This document shows, piece after piece, positions 24,328-32,643 of a stretch of 64,000 nt of DNA. Positions within the stretch are counted from its first letter, which is position 1. The number at the start of each line of letters is the position of its first letter. The notes under the pieces are model-generated. The model was given only the letters and a program-made list of their open reading frames with translations, ran no database searches and was not told the DNA's origin. The position numbers were made by a program, and so were the translations under genes. This stretch comes from Caryophanon latum (GTDB lineage Bacteria > Bacillota > Bacilli > Bacillales_A > Planococcaceae): NCBI RefSeq assembly GCF_001700325.1, contig NZ_MATO01000034.1, positions 1 to 64,000 on the forward strand, in the 5' to 3' direction.

Positions 24328-25902
24328 ATGACAAGAAATATTTTAGTGTTCGATACGACATTACGTGACGGTGAGCAAGTGCCTGGTGCAAAGCTCAATT
24401 TATATGAAAAAGTAGAGATTGCGCAGCAGTTAAAGAAGCTTGGCGTCGATATTATTGAAGCTGGCTTCCCTGCTTCGTCTCAAGGTGATTTCGAGGCGGT
24501 TAAAGCGGTTGCGGAGCGCGTCGGCAACACGTCGGACATCATGATTACAGCACTTGCTCGCGCGGTGCAATACGACATCGACCGCGTGTACGAAGCGGTG
24601 AAATATGCGCAAAACCCAATGATCCATATGGTGCTTGGTACGTCTGACATTCATGTGGAGAAAAAATTCAGTAAATCGAAGGAACAAATTTTACAAATCG
24701 GCGTCGACGCGGTGAAATATGCAAAAACGCTTTGCCCACAAGTTCAATATTCAACGGAGGACGCATCACGCTCGGACTTTGAATATTTATGGTCAACGAT
24801 TGAAGCGGTCATGAAAGCAGGCGCAACGATGATCAACGTGCCAGACACAGTTGGCTACGCAGACCCAGGCGAATGGGGACATTTAATTTACCGCCTCAAC
24901 GACCGCATGAAAAATACGAACCCAGACGTTATTTTATCGGTGCATTGCCATAACGACCTTGGCATGGCGACGGCGAACACGCTTGCCGCTGTGAAAAACG
25001 GTGCTGACAAAGTCGAGGTGACGATTAACGGTATTGGCGAGCGTGCAGGTAACGCCGCACTTGAGGAAGTTGTCATGGCGATGAAAACGCGACAAGATGT
25101 GTTTAACGCGACGACGAACATTAACACGCGTGAAATTATGAATACGTCGCGCTTAGTGTCGAGCTTTATGGGGCTTGACGTGCAGGTGAATAAGGCGATT
25201 ACTGGCGACAACGCATTCGCCCACTCATCAGGCATTCACCAAGATGGCTTATTAAAATCGCGTGATGCGTACGAAATTGTGCACCCAGAAGATGTCGGCT
25301 TAGACGATATGGAGCTTGTGTTAACGGCGCGCTCAGGTCGTCATGCGGTGAAAAATGCGCTATCGACGCTTGGCATTTTACCAGAGACGGACGAGCAGTT
25401 TGAAGCGGTGTTTGAGCGATTTTTACAGCTTGCCGACGCGAAAAAGGAAGTGTACGATTACGACTTATACGTCATCGTTGAGAGCTACTACGAGGCAACA
25501 GATGAAGCGGAAAATACGTCACGCACACAGTTTAGCGATTCATTTTACGATTTAGACGATTTACAAGTCATTTCAAACTCGACGTTCCCTTCTGCGTCAG
25601 TTCGCATGAAGCGCGGTGCTGATACGTTTGCTGCTTCTGCTGGCGGTACAGGCCCAGTCGATGCGCTATACTCTGCCATTGCGAGCGTCACAAAAATTGA
25701 CGTCAAGCTTGTCGAGTACAACATTTCAAGCGTTTCGCGTGGCAAGGAAGCGCTCGGTAAAGTAAAAATTACATTAGAGCATAACGGCGAACAATATATG
25801 AGCAAAGCAGCCGATACGGACATTTTACGCGCCTCTGCACTTGCTTACATTAACGCCATTAACAGCATTATCGTCGCACAGCTTCAGCCGACGAACGTTT
25901 AA
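24328..25902 (+). CDS. leuA: 2-isopropylmalate synthase
   Basis: A 524-residue enzyme that condenses acetyl-CoA with 2-oxoisovalerate, the first step of leucine synthesis. The N-terminal TIM barrel has 'FDTTLRDGEQVPGAKL' and the metal site 'HCHNDLGMATAN'. 'GNAALEEVVMAM' and 'HSSGIHQDG' follow. The C-terminal ~130 residues are the leucine-binding regulatory dimer domain ('DALYSAIASV', 'AYINAINS'). The RBS GGGGGAATGACC is close to the ATG. Transcription is under a leucine T-box. leuB, leuC and leuD do not follow, so leuA is separate from the rest of the pathway here. Citramalate synthase is an alternative, but the Leu specifier supports LeuA. Confidence 0.93.
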   Translation: MTRNILVFDTTLRDGEQVPGAKLNLYEKVEIAQQLKKLGVDIIEAGFPASSQGDFEAVKAVAERVGNTSDIMITALARAVQYDIDRVYEAVKYAQNPMIHMVLGTSDIHVEKKFSKSKEQILQIGVDAVKYAKTLCPQVQYSTEDASRSDFEYLWSTIEAVMKAGATMINVPDTVGYADPGEWGHLIYRLNDRMKNTNPDVILSVHCHNDLGMATANTLAAVKNGADKVEVTINGIGERAGNAALEEVVMAMKTRQDVFNATTNINTREIMNTSRLVSSFMGLDVQVNKAITGDNAFAHSSGIHQDGLLKSRDAYEIVHPEDVGLDDMELVLTARSGRHAVKNALSTLGILPETDEQFEAVFERFLQLADAKKEVYDYDLYVIVESYYEATDEAENTSRTQFSDSFYDLDDLQVISNSTFPSASVRMKRGADTFAASAGGTGPVDALYSAIASVTKIDVKLVEYNISSVSRGKEALGKVKITLEHNGEQYMSKAADTDILRASALAYINAINSIIVAQLQPTNV

Positions 25903-25964
25903 GCGAGCACATTTCGTGGAATGTAATCATTATGTGAGTGATTACATATGAAGGAGGAATTGGC

Positions 25965-26240
25965 ATGTCAATTCAATTAATGGACAGCGAACGCGGCTTT
26001 GAAGTAAAAAACAGTGCCGGTGAACAAGTTGGGCGCATCGTTTGGCAACTAGACGATAACGTGATGATCATGAACGGCACATATGTCGATGATTCACTGC
26101 GCGGGCAAAATATGGGCGAGCAGCTACTTGACGAAGCGGCAACATACGCACGTGAGCATCGTTACAAAATGAAAGCCGTATGCCCGTACGTTGTGAAAAA
26201 GTTCAACACATCGGATAAATATAGCGACTTAGAAGTATAA
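25965..26240 (+). CDS. GNAT-family N-acetyltransferase, short YjdJ-like type
   Basis: A 91-residue mini-GNAT protein. The acetyl-CoA-binding loop 'SLRGQNMGEQLLDEAATY' is recognisable, preceded by 'IMNGTYVDDS' and followed by 'AVCPYVVKKF', the pattern of the small YjdJ/GCN5-related proteins found across bacteria. The start ATG at 25965 has AAGGAGG upstream; a longer upstream frame has no RBS. It is a single gene with its own terminator. Family members may acetylate small molecules or proteins; the acceptor is unknown. Confidence 0.85.
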   Translation: MSIQLMDSERGFEVKNSAGEQVGRIVWQLDDNVMIMNGTYVDDSLRGQNMGEQLLDEAATYAREHRYKMKAVCPYVVKKFNTSDKYSDLEV

Positions 26241-26246
26241 ACAGCA

Positions 26247-26287
26247 AAAAGCGTTAGAGGTGACTGTGTCCTCTAGCGCTTTTTCGT
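26247..26287 (+). terminator. Terminator
   Basis: AAAAGCGTTAGAGG pairs with CCTCTAGCGCTTTT (one mismatch), followed by TTCG and T-rich sequence. Confidence 0.75.
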
Positions 26288-26394
26288 TTTATAAATGATT
26301 CATATCGCTTATGGTTGCATGTTCTACATCTAGTTTATACGCTCGTAAAATATTTCCCCTAGCACCATACGCAATTTGAGTAGCGAAAATAGCA

Positions 26395-26512
26395 TAGCGC
26401 GTGCAGCGGCGACTCCTAGGGGAAAAGAACGTGCCGAGAGACTTGTGCTAACAAGGCTCGAGCCGTTCCCCCTGGAAAGCGTCCGCAAGCAAGCGCGAAG
26501 CTCCATAACGAA
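26395..26512. repeat. Family D repeat, copy 2
   Basis: GGCGACTCCTAGGGGAAAAG…GAGAGACTTG…CAAGGCTCGAGCC…GGAAAGCGTCCGC is an inverted-orientation match to the element at 43497. It lies between convergent genes. Confidence 0.6.
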
Positions 26513-26551
26513 AAAACGGCATCGGAGACCATTCCCCGATACCGTTTTTGT
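26512..26551 (-). terminator. Terminator of ddh
   Basis: AAAAACGGCATCGG pairs with CCGATACCGTTTTT; on the minus strand followed by T-rich sequence. Confidence 0.8.
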
Positions 26552-26552
26552 C

Positions 26553-27536
26553 TTATAGTAACTCTTTACGTAATTCCGCTGCTGATTTTGGTGATAATAA
26601 GCCGTACGGAATGTCGAATACTGTTTTTGCACCGAAATCTTTTTTCGCTGCTAATTTGTGTGCTGCACGAGCGTATGCAACTAATACGCTTGATGTAAAC
26701 ATTGGGTTTGACTCTAATTTTAACGAGAACTCTAAAATTTGTTTGTCGCCCTCGCCTGATTCACCTGAACGGATGACGAATCCACCGTGTGGCATACCAG
26801 AGTGATTCGCTTTTAATTCGTCTTCTGAAATGAAGTTTACAGTCGTGTCGTAGTCTGCGAAGTAGTTTGGCATTTCTTTAATTTCTTTTTCGATCGCTGC
26901 TGCATCTGCGCCTTCTTCTAATACGACGAAGCATTCACGCGCATGCTTTTCACGAGTTGTTAATTGTGGGTTTTCACCAGCGCGTACACGATCAACCGCT
27001 TCTGTAATCGGTAATGTGTATTGCACTGCATTTTTCACGCCTGCAATGCGACGAACGGCATCTGAGTGACCTTGGCTTAAGCCGTCGCCCCAGAACGTGT
27101 ATGTTTCGCCTTTTGGTAATACCGTTTCACCTAATAAGCGGTTTAATGAGAATAAACCTGGATCCCAACCTACTGAAATGATCGCGACTGTATCATTTTT
27201 AGATGCTACTGCGTCTGCTGCATCGAAAAATTCAGGGATTTTTGCGTGTGTATCGAATGAATCGACTGTGTTGAACCATTGTGCGAAGTGTGGTACTTGC
27301 TCTGGTAAGTCCGTCGCTGAACCGCCGCATAATACCATTACGTCGATCGCATCTTTGTAGCTTTCTGCGTTATCAACGTGGTCCACTTTTACGCCTGCTG
27401 TTTGAATTGAAACGCTCTCTGGTGCACGACGAGTAAATACCGCCACTAGCTCCATATCGTCATTTTGTGTAATCGCTGCTTCAACGCCGCGACCTAAGTT
27501 ACCGTAGCCGATAATACCAATACGTGTTTTTGTCAT
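26553..27536 (-). CDS. ddh: meso-diaminopimelate D-dehydrogenase
   Basis: A 327-residue NADPH-dependent enzyme, the normal length for Ddh, which makes meso-diaminopimelate from tetrahydrodipicolinate in one step for lysine and cell-wall synthesis. The Rossmann motif 'IGIIGYGNLGRGVE' opens the protein. 'VLCGGSATDLPEQ', 'NTVDSFDTHAKIPEFF', 'SVGWDPGLFSLNR' and 'TFWGDGLSQGHSDAVRR' match the substrate-binding strands of the Corynebacterium/B. sphaericus enzyme. The start ATG at 27536 has GGAGG upstream; an earlier in-frame ATG lacks an RBS. It is monocistronic and terminated. Ddh is known from Lysinibacillus-type bacilli rather than from B. subtilis, supporting the proposed lineage. Confidence 0.95.
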   Translation of the reverse strand: MTKTRIGIIGYGNLGRGVEAAITQNDDMELVAVFTRRAPESVSIQTAGVKVDHVDNAESYKDAIDVMVLCGGSATDLPEQVPHFAQWFNTVDSFDTHAKIPEFFDAADAVASKNDTVAIISVGWDPGLFSLNRLLGETVLPKGETYTFWGDGLSQGHSDAVRRIAGVKNAVQYTLPITEAVDRVRAGENPQLTTREKHARECFVVLEEGADAAAIEKEIKEMPNYFADYDTTVNFISEDELKANHSGMPHGGFVIRSGESGEGDKQILEFSLKLESNPMFTSSVLVAYARAAHKLAAKKDFGAKTVFDIPYGLLSPKSAAELRKELL

Positions 27537-27721
27537 TATGTATGCCTCCATGTTAGTTGTCATTCAATTCTGAATTGACACCGAATTTATGTTCTATCAT
27601 ACCTTTTTGTATAAAAAGCCACAATTGTTTTTTTCAAAAAAATAAGATTTGTGCTATAAATAATATGTATAGCACATATAACGATTATAACTGTAACGTA
27701 TTGCACCGTGCCAAAAACGAC

Positions 27722-27755
27722 AAAAAAGAGCGACAGACGAGCTGTCACTCATTTT
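27722..27755 (-). terminator. Terminator of the YfnB-like gene
   Basis: GAGCGACAG pairs with CTGTCACTC; the minus strand continues with TTTTTTGTCG. Confidence 0.75.
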
Positions 27756-27759
27756 ACAT

Positions 27760-28464
27760 TTATACGATTTGAGGAATATTTAAAATGCGATATAGCTCGC
27801 GTAACGCTTTAATTTCATATGTCACCGGAATGTCCGCTGTTTTTGGCTTTCCTTTTGCGTTTAGCCAGCACGTATCGATGCCTGCGTTGTAGCCACCGAC
27901 AATGTCTGCGCCGAACGAATCGCCAACAATTAACGTTTTCGTCGCATCAAATTGCGGAATGCGCGTGAAAGCATAGTCAAAAAATGCGCGCATCGGCTTT
28001 TGAGAACCAGTTTCTTCTGACACGAAAATGTCGCGGAATAAATGCTTCATGCCCGCGTGCTCTAATCGCTTATGCTGCGTCATCGTTACGCCGTTTGTGA
28101 CGATAAATAAATCGTGCTGCTTTGATAGCGTTTGAATGACTTCATCCGCCTCTGGTACGAATTGCTGACCAACGACCAAATAATCGCGGTAACGCTCATC
28201 GACTACGCTGCCGTCCACTGTATGCCCGAACGCTTGAAACAGTCGCGTAAAGCGTGTACCGAGCAATTCATCGCGCGTCACATGTCCGAGCTCTAGCGCA
28301 CGCCAAAGCTCATCGTTTACAGCGCGGTAATAGTTGCGCACCTCCTCTGAATACGTTAAACCAAACTCCTTACATACGAGCGGTAATGCAACCGCCTCTG
28401 CTGCATCGAAGTCTAGCAGCGTATCATCGACGTCAAATAAAAGCGTCGTATATTGCTTCATCAT
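27760..28464 (-). CDS. HAD hydrolase, YjjG/YfnB family
   Basis: A 234-residue HAD-superfamily phosphatase with a cap domain between motifs I and II. Motif I 'LLFDVDDTLLDF' (residues ~7-18), motif II Thr in 'LFIVTNGVTMTQ', motif III Lys in 'GSQKPMRAFF', and motif IV 'LIVGDSFGADIVGG' are all intact. This order and the wording 'VSEETGSQKPMRAFFDYAF' fit the YjjG/YfnB group of noncanonical pyrimidine nucleotidases. The start is the first of two adjacent ATGs at 28464 with AAGGAAATAAC before it. It is monocistronic. Substrate is not determined by sequence. Confidence 0.88.
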   Translation of the reverse strand: MMKQYTTLLFDVDDTLLDFDAAEAVALPLVCKEFGLTYSEEVRNYYRAVNDELWRALELGHVTRDELLGTRFTRLFQAFGHTVDGSVVDERYRDYLVVGQQFVPEADEVIQTLSKQHDLFIVTNGVTMTQHKRLEHAGMKHLFRDIFVSEETGSQKPMRAFFDYAFTRIPQFDATKTLIVGDSFGADIVGGYNAGIDTCWLNAKGKPKTADIPVTYEIKALRELYRILNIPQIV

Positions 28465-28621
28465 GTTATTTCCTTCTTTCAATATGTTGTATATGGCGTT
28501 TTCAGAAAGCATGTAAACATTATGCTAACATACTTTTTCTAATTATGTAGTATATCATACGTAACATATGAAAGTAGCGCCTTATTTCCGCGTCCTTTAT
28601 ACTACTTGTGAGGTGAACAAA

Positions 28622-29299
28622 ATGAAAACAATTTTTTTACAGCATGCACCGTATTGGCATGGCGGTGTACTGCATACGATCATCGATGGCGACATCATTC
28701 ATGCATACGACAATCCGATTTATCCTGACTTAGACGATGTTGGGCTCATTATCGTACTCGGCGGTCCACAAAGCGCCAATGAGCAAGAAGCGTGGCTCAA
28801 TCGGGAAAAAGCATTTTTAAAAGAGGCGATCGATGCAAAGCGACCGATTTTAGCAATCGGGCTCGGCGCACAGCTCATCGCTAGCATTATCGGTGGCATC
28901 GTCTATCCAAATCACGCCGGTAAAGAAATTGGCTACTTCCCTGTTGAACCTGCGATACGGCCGCTTCCGTTCGGGTTATTCCCGGAGACGCTTCGACCGT
29001 TTCACTTCCATCAGCAAGCATTTACGCTACCTCCGGGGGCAATGGTATTTTATCGCACCGTTTATTGCGAGCAACAAGCGTTTTTGCATACAGACCGTGT
29101 CATCGGCTTACAGTTTCATTTAGAGCTAGACGAGTCGCTACGTCATGCATTGCTTCAACACGAGGGCGCATTTTTCACAGTGGACGGCTACTTTACGATG
29201 ACGAAGGAGCAAGTTGCAGCCGCTCCGATTGATCCGAGCCACCACGCCTTAATTGAACGCATCGTGCGGCACTTGCAAACACGACTGCGATTTATGTAA
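28622..29299 (+). CDS. Class I glutamine amidotransferase-like protein lacking the catalytic Cys
   Basis: A 225-residue GMP-synthase-like amidotransferase fold. Expected landmarks are 'IIVLGGPQSANE' (oxyanion strand), 'GVIYPNHAGKEIGYFPV'-type strand, and 'GLQFHLELDES' with the His and Glu of the triad. At the nucleophile elbow, family members read G-I-C-L-G-x-Q; here it is 'AIGLGAQLIA', with Gly (GGG codon) in place of Cys. The protein can therefore hardly hydrolyse glutamine by the known mechanism, so it is probably a pseudoenzyme or has other chemistry. Start 28622 with GAGGTGAACAAA. It is monocistronic and terminated. Confidence 0.82.
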   Translation: MKTIFLQHAPYWHGGVLHTIIDGDIIHAYDNPIYPDLDDVGLIIVLGGPQSANEQEAWLNREKAFLKEAIDAKRPILAIGLGAQLIASIIGGIVYPNHAGKEIGYFPVEPAIRPLPFGLFPETLRPFHFHQQAFTLPPGAMVFYRTVYCEQQAFLHTDRVIGLQFHLELDESLRHALLQHEGAFFTVDGYFTMTKEQVAAAPIDPSHHALIERIVRHLQTRLRFM

Positions 29300-29313
29300 A
29301 ATTGGCACAAAAT

Positions 29314-29351
29314 AAAGCGTTATCGGGAACATGCATTCCTAATAACGCTTT
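29314..29351. terminator. Bidirectional terminator
   Basis: AAAGCGTTAT pairs with ATAACGCTTT between convergent genes. Confidence 0.75.
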
Positions 29352-29366
29352 AGCTTACACTTTTGT

Positions 29367-30212
29367 TTAGCTTTGGAAAAATACCGCAAACGTGCCAAGC
29401 CCAACGTGTGAGCTAATGACTGCACCGACGTTTGATTCCACGAAACCTTTTGGCTGGAACTCCGCTTCGATCGCTTGTTTTAACTCCTGTAATAGCGCGT
29501 CGTCGGCACAGTGCAATAAGCCGATCATTTGTTGCTGTAAGTTGACGCCGCGCTCCTTCATGTACGCAATCATTTGCTTGATCGCACGCTTTTGCCCACG
29601 CGCTTTATCGAGTGATTCGATTTTGCCTTCTTTTGAAATTTCTAAAATTGGCTTAATGTTTAATAAGCCACCGACGAACGCTGTCGATTTTGAAATGCGT
29701 CCACCGCGTGCTAAATGCTGCAAATCATCCACAACGAAAATGTGCTCAACACGCGGCGCAAATGCTGTTATGTGCGCAACAAGCTCGTCTAACGTGGCAC
29801 CGCTTTCCTTCACGCGCACTGCCTCTTGCACGACAAGCCCTTGTCCGAGTGAAGCGCTTTTACTATCAATTATATGTAAAATAAATTGCGGATAGCTTTC
29901 TTTTACTTGCTCATACATCATGACCGCTGTCGCATACGTACCTGACAATGCAGATGAAAAAGCAATGTACACGCCTTCTTCACCATTTTTAGCCATTTGT
30001 TCAAACGTTTCATAAAATGCATCTGGTGACACTTGAGAAGTTTTTGGCTCTTTCCCCAATCGTAACGCCTCGTAAATGCTTGGGGCTTGAATGTCTGTAA
30101 TGTCGGCATAATCATGACCGTCTAGCTCGACACGCAATGAAAAAAATGTCACCTCGTGTTGTTGTAAATATGCTAATGGTAAGTCACATGCACTATCTGT
30201 TAAAATTCTCAT
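29367..30212 (-). CDS. DegV-family fatty-acid-binding protein
   Basis: A 281-residue DegV/FakB-type protein, of the normal length. It opens with 'MRILTDSACDLP', contains 'SQVSPDAFYETFEQMA', 'FSSALSGTYATAVMMYEQ' and 'IDSKSASLGQGLVV', and ends in 'SSHVGLGTFAVFF', all conserved sites of the fatty-acid-binding pocket. FakB homologues present exogenous fatty acids to the kinase FakA; no fakA is nearby, so whether this one does so is an inference. The start ATG at 30212 has AAGGGTGG upstream. It is monocistronic. Confidence 0.92.
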   Translation of the reverse strand: MRILTDSACDLPLAYLQQHEVTFFSLRVELDGHDYADITDIQAPSIYEALRLGKEPKTSQVSPDAFYETFEQMAKNGEEGVYIAFSSALSGTYATAVMMYEQVKESYPQFILHIIDSKSASLGQGLVVQEAVRVKESGATLDELVAHITAFAPRVEHIFVVDDLQHLARGGRISKSTAFVGGLLNIKPILEISKEGKIESLDKARGQKRAIKQMIAYMKERGVNLQQQMIGLLHCADDALLQELKQAIEAEFQPKGFVESNVGAVISSHVGLGTFAVFFQS

Positions 30213-30394
30213 CGTTATTTCCACCCTTCCAGTTTTATTTTAACGCTTTTTTGTAAAACGACAATTGATATTTGTCATATGCACACTGTCGAAAACTACT
30301 CATTTTTACATTGTTTTGTATCGTTTGTCAAATGAATAGACGTCGCGTACAATAGATTTATATCCATAATTTTCTATATAAAGGGGATTTTTTT

Positions 30395-31900
30395 ATGAAA
30401 ACCGAACAAGATCTTTTTTTACTCGCACTTCAGCAAGGTATGTATTTAGCTGCCACGATGCCACATACCGAAAAATACATACGCGAACAAATGCGCAAAT
30501 ATGAGCATACGGGGGAAGGCGTTGTGCCGCTTGACGTACAATATGCCGTTCAGTCGTTGCAAGTCGGGCTTGGCAAACGAAAAGCGCTCTTTACGATGCT
30601 AGAGCTGTTATTACGACGTTTTTACGCCATGCACGACCGCGACAAGGCGCTGACTAATTATTTATTCATGCTGCGTAACGTATTATGTAACGACGCCTTT
30701 AAATCGTTCCCAAAAGAAATTGAGCGCAAAAACCGCCGCATTGAATCGAGCGAGCAAGCGATTCAATTCGCAAAAGAACGCGAGCTATTGCCGACGTGGA
30801 ATCGCTACACGGAAACGCAAATTGCGCTACTTTATTATTTCATTTACATACTCGACCGAGGAAAATCATTCGCTACGCTTGCACAACACGGTGAAACGTT
30901 GACCGCTATTCGCGGCATTAACGCGCTGTTAAAGGAGGAGCAGGCGTTACAGCAGCGCTTTATCGCCTTAACGCAATTTGATGCACAACAGCCAGCTGAT
31001 GAGCGAAACGTTGCACTCATTACGATTTGCGATAGCGCGGACATCCCAAATGAAACAGCTCAGCTCATTCGTAAAAGCGGCATGCACATTGAGCAGCTGC
31101 TTGCGACGACATATGTGAGCGAACAGGAGGCACAAGCACTTCGCGAGCATGAAGGCACACAGCATTTTGCGCAGCTCGTCGTCGAAGCGGCACTGCTTCA
31201 GCTTGCGAGCGCGGACATGCCGGTAATCGAAATGCGTGCAGCTGCCCCTCAAAAGCTGGAGCCGAAAAAACAAAAGCCCGCAAAAGCCGCACCTGCTATG
31301 AAGGAATCACCGAAGGAAATTGCCGCACTAAAGCAACAGCTACAACAAGCCGCCAAGCAAATTGAATCGCTCGAACAAGCGTTAACGCGTGAGAAAAAGG
31401 AAGTAAAGGATACGAAGCTTGCGTTATCGAAGCTACAAAACGAACTCGAGGAACTGACGCTCGAGCGCGACATTTTGCTCGAAAATACACAGCCTCATGC
31501 GAATGCGCTGACGCTGCTTGAAAACATGCAGACGATGATGATGCAACTGCAGCGCGAGCTCCAAACGACCGAGGAGGAAGAGCAGGAGCAAACGATTGCC
31601 GACGCCCTTGCTCATTTAAAAATCGCGGTCGTTGGTGGTCATCAAAACTTCCACCAAGAGCTGAAAAAACGTTTGCCATCTGTTAGCTTGTTTATCGGGC
31701 CAGATGAGCTGAACTTCGACGAGAAAAAGCTGCTCAATTACGATGTTGTCATTTTAGCGATTCATTATTGCAACCATAGCTTATATGAGCGCGTGTTCGA
31801 CTATTTAAAGCGCCAGCAAGCGAAGCAAAAGTGCTTTGTGACGCAGCTGAAAAATGTCGACAGCATCGCACACGAAATTTATTATCGTTATTTAGCGTAA
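30395..31900 (+). CDS. DUF2325-domain protein with central coiled coil
   Basis: A 501-residue protein. Residues ~1-230 are mostly helical and not recognised. A Lys/Pro/Ala-rich linker (~265-290) leads to a long coiled coil (~295-360, 'LKQQLQQAAKQIESLEQAL'). The C-terminal ~95 residues, 'IAVVGGHQNFHQELKK … DVVILAIHYCNHSLYERVF', match DUF2325, a small domain common in Bacilli and sometimes proposed to bind metal through its His/Cys. The RBS AAAGGGGA lies before the ATG at 30395. It is monocistronic with a terminator. Function unknown; the layout suggests a dimeric or scaffold protein. Confidence 0.75.
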   Translation: MKTEQDLFLLALQQGMYLAATMPHTEKYIREQMRKYEHTGEGVVPLDVQYAVQSLQVGLGKRKALFTMLELLLRRFYAMHDRDKALTNYLFMLRNVLCNDAFKSFPKEIERKNRRIESSEQAIQFAKERELLPTWNRYTETQIALLYYFIYILDRGKSFATLAQHGETLTAIRGINALLKEEQALQQRFIALTQFDAQQPADERNVALITICDSADIPNETAQLIRKSGMHIEQLLATTYVSEQEAQALREHEGTQHFAQLVVEAALLQLASADMPVIEMRAAAPQKLEPKKQKPAKAAPAMKESPKEIAALKQQLQQAAKQIESLEQALTREKKEVKDTKLALSKLQNELEELTLERDILLENTQPHANALTLLENMQTMMMQLQRELQTTEEEEQEQTIADALAHLKIAVVGGHQNFHQELKKRLPSVSLFIGPDELNFDEKKLLNYDVVILAIHYCNHSLYERVFDYLKRQQAKQKCFVTQLKNVDSIAHEIYYRYLA

Positions 31901-31902
31901 AA

Positions 31903-31944
31903 AAAGGCTGTACGCGCGTCAAATCGACGTTCGTACAGCCTTTC
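31903..31944. terminator. Terminator
   Basis: AAAGGCTGTACG pairs with CGTACAGCCTTT with an inner stem GCGTCAAATCGACG, followed by T-rich sequence. Confidence 0.8.
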
Positions 31945-32112
31945 GTTTACAGCCCACGCAAGTATTGCTCATTTTAAATTGAGAGTGTCCATTGTCCATA
32001 GTTGGTCATTGGTTATTGGTCACTGTGTAAATGGTCAATAGAAATTGGTTTGTCGTAGTTTAGAAAAGTTTGTGTGCTGTAAACGCCTAGTTTGGAGTCT
32101 CACCGCCCTAGG
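31945..32112. repeat. Degenerate short tandem-like repeat, no gene
   Basis: Between about 31985 and 32050 the unit (A/T)TGGTCATTGG recurs in degenerate form (TCCATTGTCCATAGTTGGTC, ATTGGTTATTGGTCACTG, TGGTCAATAG). I see no coding or regulatory signal. Confidence 0.4.
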
Positions 32113-32631
32113 TTATATATAGCGCGAATCATCAAAATCGACCGTTACTTGGAAGTTTTTTGCGTTAATGGCGTTTGATAATTTATGCGCACGCTTTTCC
32201 ATTTCTTCTGCTCGCACGTAATATTCGTGTGGGTCGTATAGCGCCACTTCATACATCGGCGTTTCCCCGAATCCGTGCTGCAATTCCTCTTTGTCGCGCA
32301 TCGAAAAGTCACGCAACGTCTCCGCTTCGACGCGCATTTGCTTTGCGAGCTCGATCGCCTCGACAAGCATGAGCTCCTCGCCGAAAAACGATACGGTATT
32401 TTCCGTATTGGCGACATACACGAGCTTATCGAGCAGGCGGATGTCGTCACGCACAAGTTGTAGCTCGTGCTCAACGTCTTGCATCGTGCGCCCTTCTCGT
32501 ACTGGTTGCTCGCCTTTTTCGACCGTTTTAAATGCGACGCGATGACGCTCCGACTGTAAATCACGCTGCTTCTTTAATAAAATGCTTTTTAATTTGACCG
32601 CTTCTGCTAAAAAAATAGCCAATCGATTCAC
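32113..32631 (-). CDS. DIP1984-like coiled-coil protein of unknown function
   Basis: A 172-residue acidic helical protein beginning 'MNRLAIFLAEAVKLKSILL'. The layout (a helix with 'ILLKKQRDLQSERHR', then a helical hairpin around residues 50-80, then 'FFGEELMLVEAIELAKQMR') resembles DIP1984/septicolysin-like proteins of actinobacteria and bacilli, in which a Leu-rich start, an amphipathic hairpin and a 'LTEALA..D' helix follow each other. That resemblance is from memory. Function is unknown. Its start is 12 bases from the stop of the upstream EcsC-like gene, so the two form an operon. Confidence 0.6.
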   Translation of the reverse strand: MNRLAIFLAEAVKLKSILLKKQRDLQSERHRVAFKTVEKGEQPVREGRTMQDVEHELQLVRDDIRLLDKLVYVANTENTVSFFGEELMLVEAIELAKQMRVEAETLRDFSMRDKEELQHGFGETPMYEVALYDPHEYYVRAEEMEKRAHKLSNAINAKNFQVTVDFDDSRYI

Positions 32632-32643
32632 CTACATTTCTGT

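Noticed and set aside
30720-31680. Several 60-127-codon frames opposite the DUF2325 gene
   Set aside because: They are shadows in the antisense and alternate frames of a well-supported coding region.
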